Shown: in pieces, positions 37,772 through 49,337 of the stretch
Layout: every line of letters starts with the position of its first letter
How positions within the stretch are numbered: position 1 is the first letter of the stretch
Source of the DNA: Streptomyces sp. CC228A
GTDB taxonomy: Bacteria > Actinomycetota > Actinomycetes > Streptomycetales > Streptomycetaceae
Assembly: GCF_021390935.1 (NCBI RefSeq)
Contig: NZ_JAJPUI010000004.1
Coordinates: 62,001-126,000, forward strand
Length of the DNA stretch: 64,000 nucleotides
Reading direction: 5' to 3'
Position numbers and translations under genes: made by a program
The notes under the pieces: generated by a model
Told to the model about the DNA's origin: nothing
The model's database searches: none
The model's input: only the letters and a program-made list of their open reading frames with translations

Positions 37772-39804
37772 CGCAGTGCCACCCCAGGAACCTCCGCGCC
37801 GCCGCGTCCCCGCCCCGCCGCCGACCGCGGCGGCCCCGCCCGGCGCACGGGAAACGCGGCCCGCGGCCACCGCGACGGCCGCGCAGGCGGCCGCGCGGGA
37901 GCCCCCGCCCCGCCGCCCGCCGCCCCCGCCCCTCACCGCCCCGGTCGCCCGCGCGCCCGGCCGAGGCGCTCAGGCTCGGCGACCACCGGCCGCGCCTGCG
38001 CCTCGTCAGCATCGGCCTGACCCTCGTCATGCTGGTCTTCACCGTCCGGCTGCTCCAGGTCCAGGCCGTCGACGCCGCCGCGTACTCCGCGAAGGCCGAG
38101 AAGAACCGCTACCTCAGCCACAAACTGGCCGCCGAGCGCGGCGTCATCGCCGACCGCTCCGGCGTCGCCCTCGCCACCAGCGTCGACGCCTACGACATCA
38201 CCGCGGACCCCAAGATGTTCACCCCGGAGGAGGCCAAGGTCCCGGACGCCCCCGAGCAGGCCGCCGCCCTCCTCGCCCCCATCCTCGGCAAGGAGCCCGC
38301 CGACCTCGTCCGCACCCTCAAGGCGCCGCCCTCGCCGCGCTACGCCGTACTCGCCCGCAAGCAGACGCCCCAGGTCTGGAACCAGATCAAGGACCTCAAG
38401 AACCTCTTCGCCAAGAAGGCCCGCGAGGACCGGGCAGCGGGCGGCCCCGGCACCAGCGTCCTCGCCGGCGTCCTCAGCGAGAAGAGCAGCAAGCGCGTCT
38501 ACCCGAACGGCACCCTCGCCGCCGGGATACTGGGCTGGGTCAACGCCGAGGGCCGCGGCGCCGGCGGCCTGGAGTCCATGCTCGACGAAGAGCTCGCCGG
38601 CCGCGACGGCGAGATCACGTACGCCCACTCGGGCGGCCGCCGCGTCCCCACCGCCGACGCCCGCGAGACGCCCGCCGTACCGGGCTCCGACATCGAGCTC
38701 ACCATCGACCGGGACATCCAGTGGGCCGCCCAGAAGGCCATCAGCGAGCAGGTCGCCGCCTCCCGCGCCGACCGCGGCTACGTCATCGTGCAGGACACCA
38801 GGACCGGAGAGGTCCTCGCCATGGCCAACGCACCCGGCTTCGACCCCAACGACCTGTCCCAGGCCAACGCCGCCGCCATGGGCAACGCCGCCCTCCAGGA
38901 CGCCTACGAACCCGGCTCCACCTCCAAGGTCATGTCGATGGCCGCCGTCCTGGAGGAGGGCGTCGCCACCCCGTCCACGCACGTGGTCGTCCCCAACCGG
39001 CTGCACCGCGGCGACCGGCTCTTCAAGGACGACATCGACCACCCCACCTGGTACCTCACCCTCAACGGCGTCCTCGCCAAGTCGTCCAACATCGGCACCA
39101 TCCTCGCCACCGGGCAGCTCGGCAGGAACCAGGCGGAGGCCAACCGGGTCCTCGACTCGTACCTCCGCAAGTTCGGCATCGGCAGCCCCACCGGCCTCGG
39201 CTACCCCGGCGAGACCCCCGGCATCCTCGCCCCGCCGCAGAAGTGGAACACCTCGCAGCAGTACACGATCCCCTTCGGCCAGGGCCTGTCCGTCAACGCC
39301 ATGCAGGCCGCCTCGGTCTACTCGACCATCGCCAACGGCGGCGTACGCGTCGAACCCACGCTCGTGCGCGGCACCCGCGGGCCCGACGGCCGCTTCACCC
39401 CCGCCCCGGCCCCCGACAGCAAACGCGTCGTCAGCGAGAAGACCGCCACCACCCTGGCCGCGATGCTGGAGTCCGTCGTCGACGACGAGGAGGGCACCGG
39501 GACCCGGGCCGCCATCCCCGGCTACCGCGTCGCGGGCAAGACCGGCACCGCCAACCGCGTCGACCCCGAACTCGGCCGCTACAAGGGCTACACCGCCTCC
39601 TTCGCCGGGTTCGCCCCCGCCGACGACCCGCGCGTCACCGTCTACTGCGCCATCCAGAACCCCACCAAGGGCGACTACTTCGGCGGCCGGATCTGCGGCC
39701 CCATCTTCAAGAAGGTCATGGAGTTCGCCCTGAAGACGCTGCACGTCGCACCGACCGGAAAACAGCCCCCGCGCATGCCGGTCACCTTCACCCCAGGAAC
39801 CTGA
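37768..39804 (+). CDS. ftsI: Septal class B penicillin-binding protein (FtsI/PBP3); start uncertain
   Basis: 678 aa from the GTG at 37768 (GTGA overlap with ftsL). One transmembrane helix (LRLVSIGLTLVMLVFTVRLL), a PBP dimer domain, then a transpeptidase domain with SxxK in PGSTSKVMS, SxN in KSSNIGT and KTGT in VAGKTGTAN. It crosslinks septal peptidoglycan. The first ~75 residues in this frame are unusually Arg/Pro-rich. The alternative frame from the GTG at 37776, with AGGTGA just upstream, reads PPQEPPRRRVPAPPP, more like known FtsI heads; base errors in this stretch may explain this. The catalytic part is unaffected. Confidence 0.92.
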   Translation: MTQCHPRNLRAAASPPRRRPRRPRPAHGKRGPRPPRRPRRRPRGSPRPAARRPRPSPPRSPARPAEALRLGDHRPRLRLVSIGLTLVMLVFTVRLLQVQAVDAAAYSAKAEKNRYLSHKLAAERGVIADRSGVALATSVDAYDITADPKMFTPEEAKVPDAPEQAAALLAPILGKEPADLVRTLKAPPSPRYAVLARKQTPQVWNQIKDLKNLFAKKAREDRAAGGPGTSVLAGVLSEKSSKRVYPNGTLAAGILGWVNAEGRGAGGLESMLDEELAGRDGEITYAHSGGRRVPTADARETPAVPGSDIELTIDRDIQWAAQKAISEQVAASRADRGYVIVQDTRTGEVLAMANAPGFDPNDLSQANAAAMGNAALQDAYEPGSTSKVMSMAAVLEEGVATPSTHVVVPNRLHRGDRLFKDDIDHPTWYLTLNGVLAKSSNIGTILATGQLGRNQAEANRVLDSYLRKFGIGSPTGLGYPGETPGILAPPQKWNTSQQYTIPFGQGLSVNAMQAASVYSTIANGGVRVEPTLVRGTRGPDGRFTPAPAPDSKRVVSEKTATTLAAMLESVVDDEEGTGTRAAIPGYRVAGKTGTANRVDPELGRYKGYTASFAGFAPADDPRVTVYCAIQNPTKGDYFGGRICGPIFKKVMEFALKTLHVAPTGKQPPRMPVTFTPGT

Positions 39805-39820
39805 CCGAGCGGAGCTGCCA

Positions 39821-41512
39821 GTGACGACGATCACGCCAGGCCCCGGGAACCGGCCCGGAGCCGGGCCCGACCCGGCCGCCTCATTTAGCCCGATGACGGG
39901 TGCGCCCGGTACGCTCACCGCCGTGCCACACCCCGATCAGCCCCGAAACACCGACCAGGACGCCCCCGCGAAGCAGCAGGGAGCGCCCCGCCCGGCCCAG
40001 GTACGCCCCACGCCCCTCGGCGTTCTGGCGGCCCGGCTGGACGCCCCCGCCCCGCGCGCGCCGCAGCCGCCCCAGGAGGACGAGGCCCAGGTCACCGGCA
40101 TCACCCACGACTCACGGGCGGTCCGCCCCGGCGACATCTACGCCGCGCTGCCCGGCGCCCGCCTGCACGGCGCGGACTTCGCCGCCCAGGCCGCCGGCCT
40201 CGGCGCCGTCGCCGTGCTCACCGATCCGACGGGCGCCGACCGCGCCGCCGCCACCGGACTGCCGGTCCTCGTCGTCGACGACCCGCGCGGCCGTATGGGC
40301 GAACTCGCCGCCGACATCTACGGCCGCCCCGGACACGACCTTCTCCAGATCGGCATCACCGGCACCTCCGGCAAGACGACCACCGCCTACCTGGTGGAAG
40401 GCGGCCTCAAGGGCGCGGGCCGGAAGACGGGCCTCATCGGCACCGTGGAGACCCGCATCGGCGACGAGAGCATCAAGTCCGAGCGGACCACCCCCGAGGC
40501 CACCGACCTCCAGGCGCTGTTCGCGGTCATGCGGGAACGCGGCACCGAGGCCGTCGCCATGGAGGTCTCCAGCCACGCCCTCGTGCTCGGCCGGGTCGAC
40601 GGCTGCGTCTTCGACGTCGCCGTCTTCACCAACCTCAGCCCGGAGCACATGGAGTTCCACTCCGACATGGAGGACTACTTCCAGGCGAAGGCGCAGCTGT
40701 TCACCGCGCGCCGCTCCCGCCAGGGCGTCGTCAACTTCGACGACGCCTACGGCAGGAGGCTGGTGAAGGAGGCGGAGATCCCCGTCGTGACCTTCTCCGC
40801 CGAAGGCCACCCGGACGCCGACTGGCGCGCCGAGGACGTCGAGATCGGCCCCCTCGGCTCCACCTTCACCATCGTCGGCCCCAAGGACGAGCGCGTCAGC
40901 GCCAAGGCCCCGCTGGCCGGCCCGTTCAACGTCGCCAACACCCTCGCCGCCGTGGTCACGCTGGCCCTGGCCGGGATCGACCCGCAGGAGGCCGCCGACG
41001 GCATCGCCGTCGTGCCCGGCGTGCCGGGCCGCCTGGAGCGGGTCGACGCGGGGCAGCCGTACCTCGCCGTGGTCGACTACGCCCACAAGACCGACGCCGT
41101 CGAGTCCGTCCTGCGGTCCCTGCGCAAGGTCACCGAGGGCCGGCTGCACATCGTGCTCGGCTGCGGCGGCGACCGCGACACCACCAAGCGCGGCCCCATG
41201 GGCGCCGCCGCCGCACGCCTCGCCGACACCGCCATTCTGACCTCCGACAACCCCCGCTCCGAGGACCCCCTCGCGATCCTCGCCACCATGCTCGCCGGTG
41301 CCGCCGAGGTGCCGATCCACGAGCGCGGCGACGTCGCCGTGTTCGAGGACCGCGCCGCCGCCATCGCCGCCGCCGTCGCCCGCGCCCAGCCGGGCGACAC
41401 CGTGCTCGTCGCGGGCAAGGGCCACGAGCAGGGCCAGGACATCGCGGGCGTGGTCCGGCCCTTCGACGACCGCCGGGTCCTGCGGGAAGCCATCCAGAAC
41501 AGTCAGGGATGA
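39821..41512 (+). CDS. murE: UDP-MurNAc-L-Ala-D-Glu:diaminopimelate ligase
   Basis: 563 aa from the GTG at 39821. Mur ligase with P-loop GITGTSGKTTTAYL, then TTPEATDLQ, SSHALVLGRV and the substrate motif SDNPRSEDP; DNPR indicates diaminopimelate, which fits the LL-DAP wall of streptomycetes. A ~60-residue low-complexity head precedes the first domain, so a start at the ATG within SPMTGAPG is possible. It adds the third residue of the stem peptide. Confidence 0.95.
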   Translation: MTTITPGPGNRPGAGPDPAASFSPMTGAPGTLTAVPHPDQPRNTDQDAPAKQQGAPRPAQVRPTPLGVLAARLDAPAPRAPQPPQEDEAQVTGITHDSRAVRPGDIYAALPGARLHGADFAAQAAGLGAVAVLTDPTGADRAAATGLPVLVVDDPRGRMGELAADIYGRPGHDLLQIGITGTSGKTTTAYLVEGGLKGAGRKTGLIGTVETRIGDESIKSERTTPEATDLQALFAVMRERGTEAVAMEVSSHALVLGRVDGCVFDVAVFTNLSPEHMEFHSDMEDYFQAKAQLFTARRSRQGVVNFDDAYGRRLVKEAEIPVVTFSAEGHPDADWRAEDVEIGPLGSTFTIVGPKDERVSAKAPLAGPFNVANTLAAVVTLALAGIDPQEAADGIAVVPGVPGRLERVDAGQPYLAVVDYAHKTDAVESVLRSLRKVTEGRLHIVLGCGGDRDTTKRGPMGAAAARLADTAILTSDNPRSEDPLAILATMLAGAAEVPIHERGDVAVFEDRAAAIAAAVARAQPGDTVLVAGKGHEQGQDIAGVVRPFDDRRVLREAIQNSQG

Positions 41513-41516
41513 AGAA

Positions 41517-42947
41517 GTGATCGCCCTCTCCCTCACCGAGATCGCCGAAATCGTCGGCGGGCAGCCACACGACATACCGGATCCGGCCGTCCAGGTCACC
41601 GGCTCCGTCGTCTACGACTCCCGCCAGGTCGAACCCGGCAGCCTCTTCGCCGCATTCGCCGGCGAGCACGTCGACGGGCACGACTACGCGCAGCGGGCGG
41701 TCGACGCCGGCGCGGTGGCCGTCCTCGCCACCCGCCCCGTCGGCGTGCCGGCGCTCATCGTGCCCGACGTCACCGCCGCCCTCGGCGCGCTCGCCCGGGC
41801 CGTCGTCGAGCGGCTCGGCACCGTCGTCGTCGCCCTCACCGGCTCGGCGGGCAAGACCAGCACCAAGGACCTCATCGCGCAGCTCCTGCAGCGCGTGGGC
41901 CCCACCGTCTGGCCGGCCGGCAACCTCAACAACGAGATCGGACTGCCGGTGACCGCCCTGCGCGCCACCGGGGACACCCGGCACCTCGTCCTGGAGATGG
42001 GCGCCCGAGGGGTCGGCCACATCCGCTACCTCACCGAGCTCACCCCGCCCCGCATCGGGCTCGTCCTCAACGTCGGCAGCGCCCACATCGGCGAGTTCGG
42101 CGGCCGCGACAAGATCGCCCAGGCCAAGGGCGAACTCGTCGAGGCACTTCCCGCCGCCGAGGAGGGCGGCGTGGCGGTCCTCAACGCCGACGACCCGCTC
42201 GTGAAGGCCATGGTGTCCCGCACCCGGGCCCGCGTGGTCTACTTCGGAGAGTCGACCGAAGCGGTCGTACGTGCCGAAAACGTCCGGCTCACGGAGACCG
42301 GGCAGCCCTCGTTCCGCCTTCACACACCCTCCGGGTGCAGTGACGTGACCCTGCGCCTGTACGGTGAGCACCACGTGTCGAACGCGCTCGCCGCGGCCGC
42401 CGTCGCCCATGAGCTGGGCATGCCCGTGCACGAGATCGCCGCCGCGCTCTCCGAGGCGGGCTCCCTCTCCCGCTGGCGCATGGAGGTCACCGAGCGTCCG
42501 GACGGTGTGACGATCGTCAACGACGCCTACAACGCGAACCCGGAGTCCATGCGGGCCGCCCTGCGCGCACTGGCCGCCATGGGCGAGGCCGCACGGGACA
42601 GGGGGGGCCGTACGTGGGCGGTGCTCGGCCTGATGGCCGAGCTCGGCGACGAGGCGCTAGCCGAGCACGACGCGGTCGGACGGCTCGCCGTCCGGCTCAA
42701 CGTCAGCAAGCTCGTCGCAGTCGGGGGCAGGGAAGCGTCCTGGCTGCAACTGGGCGCATATAACGAGGGTTCGTGGGGTGAGGAGTCGGTGCACGTGTCC
42801 GACGCGCAGGCGGCGGTCGACCTGTTGCGCAGGGAACTGCGGCCAGGAGACGTCGTGCTGGTGAAGGCATCCAGGTCGGTCGGGCTCGAGCGGGTCGCCG
42901 AGGCGCTGCTCGGGAACACCACCGAGGGCGAGGTCACCGGCCGATGA
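41517..42947 (+). CDS. murF: UDP-MurNAc-tripeptide:D-Ala-D-Ala ligase
   Basis: 476 aa from the GTG at 41517, 4 nt after the murE stop. P-loop [15 protein letters not shown], then [34 protein letters not shown] and [15 protein letters not shown]. It adds D-Ala-D-Ala to the muramyl tripeptide in the cytosol. Its TGA overlaps the mraY ATG. Confidence 0.96.
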   Translation: MIALSLTEIAEIVGGQPHDIPDPAVQVTGSVVYDSRQVEPGSLFAAFAGEHVDGHDYAQRAVDAGAVAVLATRPVGVPALIVPDVTAALGALARAVVERLGTVVVALTGSAGKTSTKDLIAQLLQRVGPTVWPAGNLNNEIGLPVTALRATGDTRHLVLEMGARGVGHIRYLTELTPPRIGLVLNVGSAHIGEFGGRDKIAQAKGELVEALPAAEEGGVAVLNADDPLVKAMVSRTRARVVYFGESTEAVVRAENVRLTETGQPSFRLHTPSGCSDVTLRLYGEHHVSNALAAAAVAHELGMPVHEIAAALSEAGSLSRWRMEVTERPDGVTIVNDAYNANPESMRAALRALAAMGEAARDRGGRTWAVLGLMAELGDEALAEHDAVGRLAVRLNVSKLVAVGGREASWLQLGAYNEGSWGEESVHVSDAQAAVDLLRRELRPGDVVLVKASRSVGLERVAEALLGNTTEGEVTGR

Positions 42948-44014
42948 GGCAGATCCTCTTCGCGGGAGCCATCGGGCTCTTCCTGACCCTGATCGGCACG
43001 CCCCTGCTGATCAAGCTCCTGGCCCGCAAGGGATACGGGCAGTTCATCCGCGACGACGGCCCCCGTACGCATGGCAGCAAGAAGGGCACGCCCACCATGG
43101 GCGGCATCTCCTTCATCCTGGCCACCCTCATCGCGTACGCCCTCGCCAAGGTCATCACCGGTGAGAACCCGACGTACTCGGGCCTGCTGGTGCTGTTCCT
43201 GATGGCGGGCATGGGCCTCGTCGGCTTCCTCGACGACTACATCAAGATCGTCAAGCAGCGGTCGCTGGGCCTGCGCGCCAAGGCGAAGATGGCGGGCCAG
43301 CTGATCGTCGGCATCGCCTTCGCCGTCCTGGCCCTCCAGTTCTCCGACAAGCAGGGGCTGACGCCGGCCTCCACCAAGCTGTCGTTCATCACCGACTTCG
43401 GCTGGTCCATCGGCCCGGTGCTGTTCGTCGTGTGGGCGCTCTTCATGATCCTCGCCATGTCCAACGGCGTGAACCTCACCGACGGTCTCGACGGCCTCGC
43501 GACCGGCGCCTCCGTGATGGTCTTCGGCGCGTACACCTTCATCGGCCTCTGGCAGTTCCAGGAGTCCTGCCTCAACGCCGAGACGCTGACCAACCCGAAC
43601 GCCTGCTTCGAGGTCCGCGACCCGCTGGACCTGGCCGTCGTCGCCGCCGCGCTCATGGGCGCCTGCTTCGGCTTCCTCTGGTGGAACACCTCACCGGCCA
43701 AGATCTTCATGGGCGACACCGGCTCGCTCGCCCTCGGCGGCGCCCTCGCCGGTCTCGCCATCACCTCCCGCACCGAGCTGCTGCTCGCCATCCTCGGCGG
43801 CCTCTTCGTCCTGATCACCCTGTCCGTGGTCATCCAGGTCGGCTCCTTCCGCCTCACCGGCAAGCGGGTCTTCCGGATGGCACCGCTCCAGCACCACTTC
43901 GAGCTGAAGGGCTGGTCCGAGGTCCTCGTCGTGGTCCGGTTCTGGATCATCCAGGGCATGTGCGTCATCGTGGGCCTGGGGCTCTTCTACGCGGGATGGG
44001 CAGCCGGCAAGTGA
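42944..44014 (+). CDS. mraY: Phospho-MurNAc-pentapeptide transferase
   Basis: 356 aa, ATG start in an ATGA overlap with murF. Ten-helix membrane enzyme that joins the muramyl pentapeptide to undecaprenyl phosphate (lipid I). Active-site stretches are [11 protein letters not shown] (Asp-Asp), [26 protein letters not shown] and [15 protein letters not shown]. Length is normal. Confidence 0.97.
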   Translation: MRQILFAGAIGLFLTLIGTPLLIKLLARKGYGQFIRDDGPRTHGSKKGTPTMGGISFILATLIAYALAKVITGENPTYSGLLVLFLMAGMGLVGFLDDYIKIVKQRSLGLRAKAKMAGQLIVGIAFAVLALQFSDKQGLTPASTKLSFITDFGWSIGPVLFVVWALFMILAMSNGVNLTDGLDGLATGASVMVFGAYTFIGLWQFQESCLNAETLTNPNACFEVRDPLDLAVVAAALMGACFGFLWWNTSPAKIFMGDTGSLALGGALAGLAITSRTELLLAILGGLFVLITLSVVIQVGSFRLTGKRVFRMAPLQHHFELKGWSEVLVVVRFWIIQGMCVIVGLGLFYAGWAAGK

Positions 44015-45456
44015 GCGACGACAGCAGCAGGACCGAGGACTGGCCGGGCCGGCGGGTCACCGTCGCGGGCCTCGGCGTGAGCGGCGTCCCCGCCGCCCGC
44101 GTCCTGCACGGACTGGGCGCGCACGTCACCGTCGTCAACGACGGCGACGACGAGCGCGCCCGCGCGCAGGCCGCCGAGCTGACGGCCGAGGGGATCGCCG
44201 TCCGCCTCGGCGACGGGGACACCCTGCCCGAGGGCACCGAACTCGTCGTGACCGCGCCCGGCTGGCGCCCCGACAAGCCGCTGTTCGCCGCCGCCGAAGC
44301 GGCCGGCGTCCCCGTGTGGGGCGATGTCGAGCTCGCATGGCGGCTGCGCGGCCACGGCGGCCGCACCCCCGCCCCCTGGCTCGCGGTCACCGGCACCAAC
44401 GGCAAGACGACGACCGTCCGCATGCTCGCCTCCATCCTGGAGGCCGCGGGGCTGCGCACCGCCGCCGTCGGCAACATCGGCGTCTCCCTGCTGGACGCCG
44501 TCCTCGGCGACGAGGAGTACGACGTCCTCGCCGTCGAGCTGTCCAGCTACCAGCTGCACTGGGCGCCCTCCCTGCGCGCCCACTCGGCCGCCGTCCTCAA
44601 CCTGGCGCCCGACCACCTCGACTGGCACGGTTCCATGGAGGCGTACGCCGCCGACAAGGGCCGCGTGTACGAGGGCAACACGGTCGCCTGCGTCTACAAC
44701 GCCGCCGACAAGGCCACCGAGGACCTGGTCCGCGAGGCCGACGTCGAGGAGGGCTGCCGCGCCATCGGCTTCACCCTCGGCACCCCGGGCCCGTCCCAGC
44801 TCGGTGTCGTCGACGACCTCCTGGTGGACCGGGCGTTCGTGCCGAACCGTCAGAAGCAGGCCCAGGAGCTCGCCCAGGTCTCCGACGTGCAACCGCCGGC
44901 CCCGCACAACATCGCCAACGCCCTCGCCGCCGCCGCCCTCGCCCGCGCCTTCGGCGTGGAGCCCGGCGCCGTGCGGGACGGGCTGCGCGCGTTCCGCCCG
45001 GAGCCGCACCGCATCGCGTTCGTGGAGGAGGTCGCCGGGGTCTCGTACGTGAACGACTCCAAGGCCACCAACACGCACGCCGCGGAGGCCTCGCTGGCCG
45101 CCTACGACCCGATCGTCTGGATCGCGGGCGGCCTCGCCAAGGGCGCCACCTTCGACGAACTGGTCCGGAAGTCGGCGGCCCGGCTGCGCGGCGTCGTCCT
45201 CATGGGCGCCGACCGCGCGCTGATCCGCGAGGCCCTCGCGCGACACGCCCCCGAAGTGCCGGTCGTGGACCTCGACCGGACCGACACTGGGGCGATGCCC
45301 GCGGCGGTCCGGGAGGCGGCGGCGCTCGCCCGGCCGGGCGACACGGTGCTCCTCGCCCCGGCCTGCGCCTCGATGGACATGTTCGTCAACTACACCAAGC
45401 GGGGCGAGGCGTTCGCGGACGCCGTGCGCACCCTGGCCGCCGAGCGCGACGCCTGA
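44011..45456 (+). CDS. murD: UDP-MurNAc-L-Ala:D-Glu ligase
   Basis: 481 aa from the GTG at 44011, which overlaps the mraY TGA. An ATG at 43996 in the same frame is an alternative. P-loop [15 protein letters not shown], followed by [40 protein letters not shown] and [15 protein letters not shown]. It adds D-Glu to the muramyl peptide. The murD stop is 50 nt before ftsW. Confidence 0.95.
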   Translation: MSDDSSRTEDWPGRRVTVAGLGVSGVPAARVLHGLGAHVTVVNDGDDERARAQAAELTAEGIAVRLGDGDTLPEGTELVVTAPGWRPDKPLFAAAEAAGVPVWGDVELAWRLRGHGGRTPAPWLAVTGTNGKTTTVRMLASILEAAGLRTAAVGNIGVSLLDAVLGDEEYDVLAVELSSYQLHWAPSLRAHSAAVLNLAPDHLDWHGSMEAYAADKGRVYEGNTVACVYNAADKATEDLVREADVEEGCRAIGFTLGTPGPSQLGVVDDLLVDRAFVPNRQKQAQELAQVSDVQPPAPHNIANALAAAALARAFGVEPGAVRDGLRAFRPEPHRIAFVEEVAGVSYVNDSKATNTHAAEASLAAYDPIVWIAGGLAKGATFDELVRKSAARLRGVVLMGADRALIREALARHAPEVPVVDLDRTDTGAMPAAVREAAALARPGDTVLLAPACASMDMFVNYTKRGEAFADAVRTLAAERDA

Positions 45457-45506
45457 CCAGCCGCAGGGTCCGGCGCCGCCGGACACGACTGGAGGGGACA
45501 GCGACC

Positions 45507-47227
45507 ATGCCGCCCGAGCCGACCGCCGCCGCGCCCGACGGGGCCCGGGCGGCCCCGGACCCCACGGCCCCTCGTCCCGCCGCCGCGGTGGCCCGGCCGA
45601 CCGGCGGGCCGCGGGCTGCCGCCCAGGCGCCCGCCTCGTCCCGCCGCGGGCCGGCCCCCGGCCTCCCGGCCGGCTCCCCGCCGCCCTGTCCCGCGGGCAC
45701 CGGTGCGCCGGCCGCACCGACCGGTGCCGCTGCCCCGCAGGGCGAGGCCCGGCCCGCGGTCCTCGCGGCCGCCGCACGGCTGCGTGCGGGCGCGCGGGCG
45801 GCGGCGGCCCGGCTCCTGCCGCGCCCGGCCGGGGGGTTCGCCCTCGCCGGGGCGCCCGGCCCGTGGGCGGCGCCCAACCCGTCCGGACTCGCCCTGCGCA
45901 CCCGTACCGCCGCCCCGCGCAAGGCGCCCGCCCAGCGCGGCGGCGGGGCCGCGGGGGCTCCCGGCCCCCGCGCGGCCGGCAGCTGCGGCGGCTGTACGAG
46001 CGGGCGCGGCGGGCCTGGGACCGCCCGCTCACCGCGTACTACGTGATCCTGGGCGCGAGCATGCTGATCACCGTGCTCGGGCTCGTCATGGTCTACTCCG
46101 CGTCGATCATCAAGGCGCTGGCCCTGGACCTGCCCGCCACGTACTTCTTCCGCAAGCAGTTCCTGGCCGCCGCCATCGGCGCCGTCCTGCTGCTGGCCGC
46201 CTCGCGGATGCCGGTGAGGCTGCACAGGGCCCTCGCGTATCCGCTCCTCATGGGCACCGTCTTCCTGATGGTGCTGGTGCAGATCCCCGGGATAGGGCAC
46301 GAGGTCAACGGCAACCAGAACTGGATCCACCTGGGCGGGCCCTTCCAGTTGCAGCCCAGTGAGTTCGGCAAGCTGGCGCTCGTCCTGTGGGGCGCCGACC
46401 TGCTGGCCCGCAAGCGGGAGAGGCGGCTGCTCGGCCAGTGGAAGCACCTGCTGGTGCCGCTGGTGCCGGTGGCCTTCCTGCTCCTCGGGCTGATCATGCT
46501 CGGCGGGGACATGGGCACGGCGATCATCCTCACCGCGATCCTGTTCGGGCTGCTGTGGCTCGTCGGCGCCCCGCCCCGGCTGTTCGTGAGCGTCCTCGCC
46601 GTCGCCGCGGCCATCGGGGTGATGCTGATCCGCACCAGCGCCAACCGCATGGCGCGGATCGGCTGCCTCGGCGCCACCGACCCCGGGCCGGGGGACCTGT
46701 GCTGGCAGGCGGTGCACGGCATCTATGCTCTGGCGTCCGGCGGATGGTTCGGTTCCGGGCTCGGGGCGAGTGTGGAAAAATGGGGCCAACTCCCCGAACC
46801 GCACACCGACTTCATCTTCGCCATCACCGGGGAGGAACTGGGACTGGCGGGGACGCTGTCGGTGCTCGCCCTGTTCGCGGCTCTAGGCTATGCGGGTATT
46901 CGCGTGGCCGGACGCACGGAGGACCCCTTCGTGAGGTACGCCGCGGGAGGCGTGACCACCTGGATCACGGCCCAGGCCGTGGTCAACATCGGTGCGGTGC
47001 TCGGCCTGCTGCCGATCGCCGGTGTCCCGCTCCCGCTGTTCTCCTACGGGGGTTCCGCCCTGCTGCCGACCATGTTCGCCGTCGGGCTGCTCATCGCCTT
47101 CGCGCGAAACGAGCCCGCGGCGAAAGCGGCCCTGGCCGTGCGTCAGCCCCGGTCGGGCGGGAGGACCGGGGTGAGTTGGATGTCGATGCGACGGCGCGTC
47201 AAGAAGCGCCCGTCCGGAGAGCGGTGA
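45507..47227 (+). CDS. ftsW: Septal lipid II polymerase FtsW, interrupted by an apparent -1 frameshift
   Basis: ATG at 45507 with GGAGGGG upstream. An Ala/Pro-rich head of ~155 residues is in the first frame. The core from RQLRRLYERARRAWDRPLTA lies in the next frame and ends at 47227. One base missing near 45975-45985 explains this and gives ~573 aa. The SEDS core is complete: TAYYVILGASMLITVLGLVM, MVYSAS, GNQNWIHLGGPFQLQPSEFG (catalytic-region Asp replaced by its usual neighbours), GGDMGTA, TDFIFAITGEELG and LFSYGGSA. A start at 45863 in the second frame would give a 454-aa protein but lacks a ribosome site. FtsW polymerises septal glycan with FtsI. Confidence 0.87.
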
Positions 47228-47233
47228 ATTTCG

Positions 47234-48325
47234 GTGCATGTCGTACTCGCCGGCGGGGGGACCGCCGGCCACATCGAGCCCGCGCTCGCCCTCGCGGATG
47301 CCCTGCGCAGGCAGGACCCTTCCGTGGGGATCACGGCCCTCGGCACGGAGCGCGGGCTGGAGACCCGGCTCGTGCCCGAACGGGGCTACGAGCTGGCGCT
47401 CATCCCGGCCGTGCCGCTGCCCCGCAAACCCACCCCCGAGCTGATCACCGTGCCCGGGCGGCTGCGCGGCACGATCAAGGCGGCGGAGCAGGTCCTGGAG
47501 CGCACGAAGGCGGACTGCGTGGTCGGCTTCGGCGGCTACGTGGCGCTGCCCGGCTACCTGGCCGCCAAGCGGCTCGGTGTGCCCATCGTCGTGCACGAGG
47601 CCAACGCCCGACCCGGCCTGGCCAACAAGATCGGCTCCCGGTACGCGGCGGCCGTCGGTGTCGCCACCCCCGACAGCAAGCTCCGCAACGCCCGCTACAT
47701 CGGCATCCCGCTGCGCCACACGATCGCCACCCTGGACCGCGCCCGGATGCGGCCCGAGGCCCGCGCCGCCTTCGGGCTCGACCCGAACCTCCCGACGCTG
47801 CTGGTCTCCGGCGGCTCGCAGGGCGCCCGCCGGCTCAACGAGGTGATCCAGCAGGCGGCGCCGGCGCTGCAGCGCTCCGGTATCCAGATCCTGCACGCCG
47901 TCGGCCCGAAGAACGAGCTGCCCCACGTCGAGAACATGCCGGGAATGCCCCCCTATGTCCCGGTATCGTATGTGGACCGGATGGACCTCGCGTACGCCGC
48001 GGCCGACATGATGCTCTGCCGCGCGGGCGCGATGACCGTCGCCGAACTCTCCGCCGTCGGGCTCCCCGCCGCGTACGTGCCGCTGCCCATCGGCAACGGC
48101 GAGCAGCGGCTCAACGCCCAGCCGGTGGTCAAGGCCGGCGGCGGCATGCTGGTGGACGACGCCGAGCTCACCCCCGAGTGGGTCCAGGGCAATGTCCTCC
48201 CGGTCCTCGCCGACCCGCACCGGCTGTACGAGATGTCCCGCGCCGCCGCCGAGTTCGGCCGCCGGGACGCCGACCAGCTGCTGGTCGGCATGGTCTACGA
48301 GGCGATCGCCGCCCACCGGGCCTGA
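47234..48325 (+). CDS. murG: UDP-GlcNAc:lipid I N-acetylglucosaminyltransferase
   Basis: 363 aa, GTG start 7 nt after ftsW. GT-B fold: [77 protein letters not shown] and [14 protein letters not shown]. It makes lipid II at the inner face of the membrane. Confidence 0.96.
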   Translation: MHVVLAGGGTAGHIEPALALADALRRQDPSVGITALGTERGLETRLVPERGYELALIPAVPLPRKPTPELITVPGRLRGTIKAAEQVLERTKADCVVGFGGYVALPGYLAAKRLGVPIVVHEANARPGLANKIGSRYAAAVGVATPDSKLRNARYIGIPLRHTIATLDRARMRPEARAAFGLDPNLPTLLVSGGSQGARRLNEVIQQAAPALQRSGIQILHAVGPKNELPHVENMPGMPPYVPVSYVDRMDLAYAAADMMLCRAGAMTVAELSAVGLPAAYVPLPIGNGEQRLNAQPVVKAGGGMLVDDAELTPEWVQGNVLPVLADPHRLYEMSRAAAEFGRRDADQLLVGMVYEAIAAHRA

Positions 48326-48372
48326 CCGCCCGGACGCGACAGCACGCCGCCCGGCGTGAGAAGGCAGGGAGC

Positions 48373-49181
48373 ATGGCCGGACCGGCGACCACCGAACGCG
48401 GCGCCCAGGGGCCGTCCGCGGGAGCGTCGCCGGGCCGGCCCCCGGGGCCGCGCAGCCCCAGGGCGGGCCCGCGCGCCGGCTGCCGCGCCTCCGGTTGATC
48501 TTGTCGGCCCTCGGCGCCCTGGTCCTCCTCGGCGGCGCCCTGTGGGCCCTGTACGGCTCCTCGTGGCTGCGGGCCGACCAGGTCACCGTGTCCGGCACGC
48601 GCGTCCTGACCCCCCGCCAGGTCGAGGACGCGGCCCGCGTCCCGCTGGGCGCGCCGCTCGCCTCCGTCGACACCGCCGCCGTCGAGGGGCGGCTGCTGCG
48701 GGCGCTGCCCCGCATCGACTCGGTGGACGTCGTCCGCTCCTGGCCGGACGGAATCGGTCTCAAAGTGACCGAACGCACCCCTGTCCTGGTGCTCGAACAA
48801 GGCGGGAAGTACGTCGAAACGGACGCCAAGGCCGTCCGTTTCGCCACGTCCGCTACCGCCCCGCGCGACATCCCCGTCCTCCGACTCGACACCTCCGGCG
48901 CCCCCGGCCTGCGCCGCTTCGGTGAGGACCGGCTCGTCCGCGAGGCGGTCGGCGTGGTGACCGGACTGCCCGGGAACGTGGCCCGAGAGGTGGTCTCCGT
49001 CCGCGTCCGCTCGTACGACTCGGTCACCCTGGAGATGACCGGTGGCCGGACGGTGTTCTGGGGGAGCGGCGAGTACGGCGTGGCGAAGGCCCGTGCGCTC
49101 CTCGCACTGATGAAGGCGGCGCCCGGAGCGGTCCGCTTCGACGTCAGCGCCCCGAGCGCCCCCGCCGCGTCGCGGAGTTGA
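48373..49181 (+). CDS. ftsQ: Division protein FtsQ, N-terminus frameshifted
   Basis: ATG at 48373 with AAGGCAGGGAG upstream opens a 41-codon Gly/Pro-rich head that hits TGA at 48496-48498. The next frame runs LPRLRLILSALGALVLLGGA (transmembrane helix), then POTRA-like QVTVSGTRVLTPRQVEDAAR and the FtsQ beta domain to 49181. One base restored in the G-run at about 48461-48475 joins them into ~269 aa, the usual size. The TTG at 48495 would start only inside the helix and is unlikely. Essential-type gene, so a sequence error is favoured. Confidence 0.87.
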
Positions 49182-49271
49182 CGCACATCTGCGCTGACCA
49201 GCACCCTGGTTGGTCAGCAACCCGGGTGATCACATAGGGTGAAAAGAAAAACGGGAGGTTCGGCGTGTTCG

Positions 49272-49301
49272 TTGAACGTGCGCCGCTTGTCGACTTAGTG
49301 T
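49272..49301 (+). promoter_or_regulatory. ftsZ promoter candidate
   Basis: TTGAAC (49272-49277), 18-bp spacer, TAGTGT (49296-49301), about 160 nt upstream of ftsZ. A second possible pair, TTGGTC (49210-49215) and TAGGGT (49235-49240), lies further up with a 19-bp spacer. Multiple ftsZ promoters are known in streptomycetes. Confidence 0.55.
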
Positions 49302-49337
49302 CCTGTTCGGGAGAGTCCAGGGAGCAGGAACACTGGT

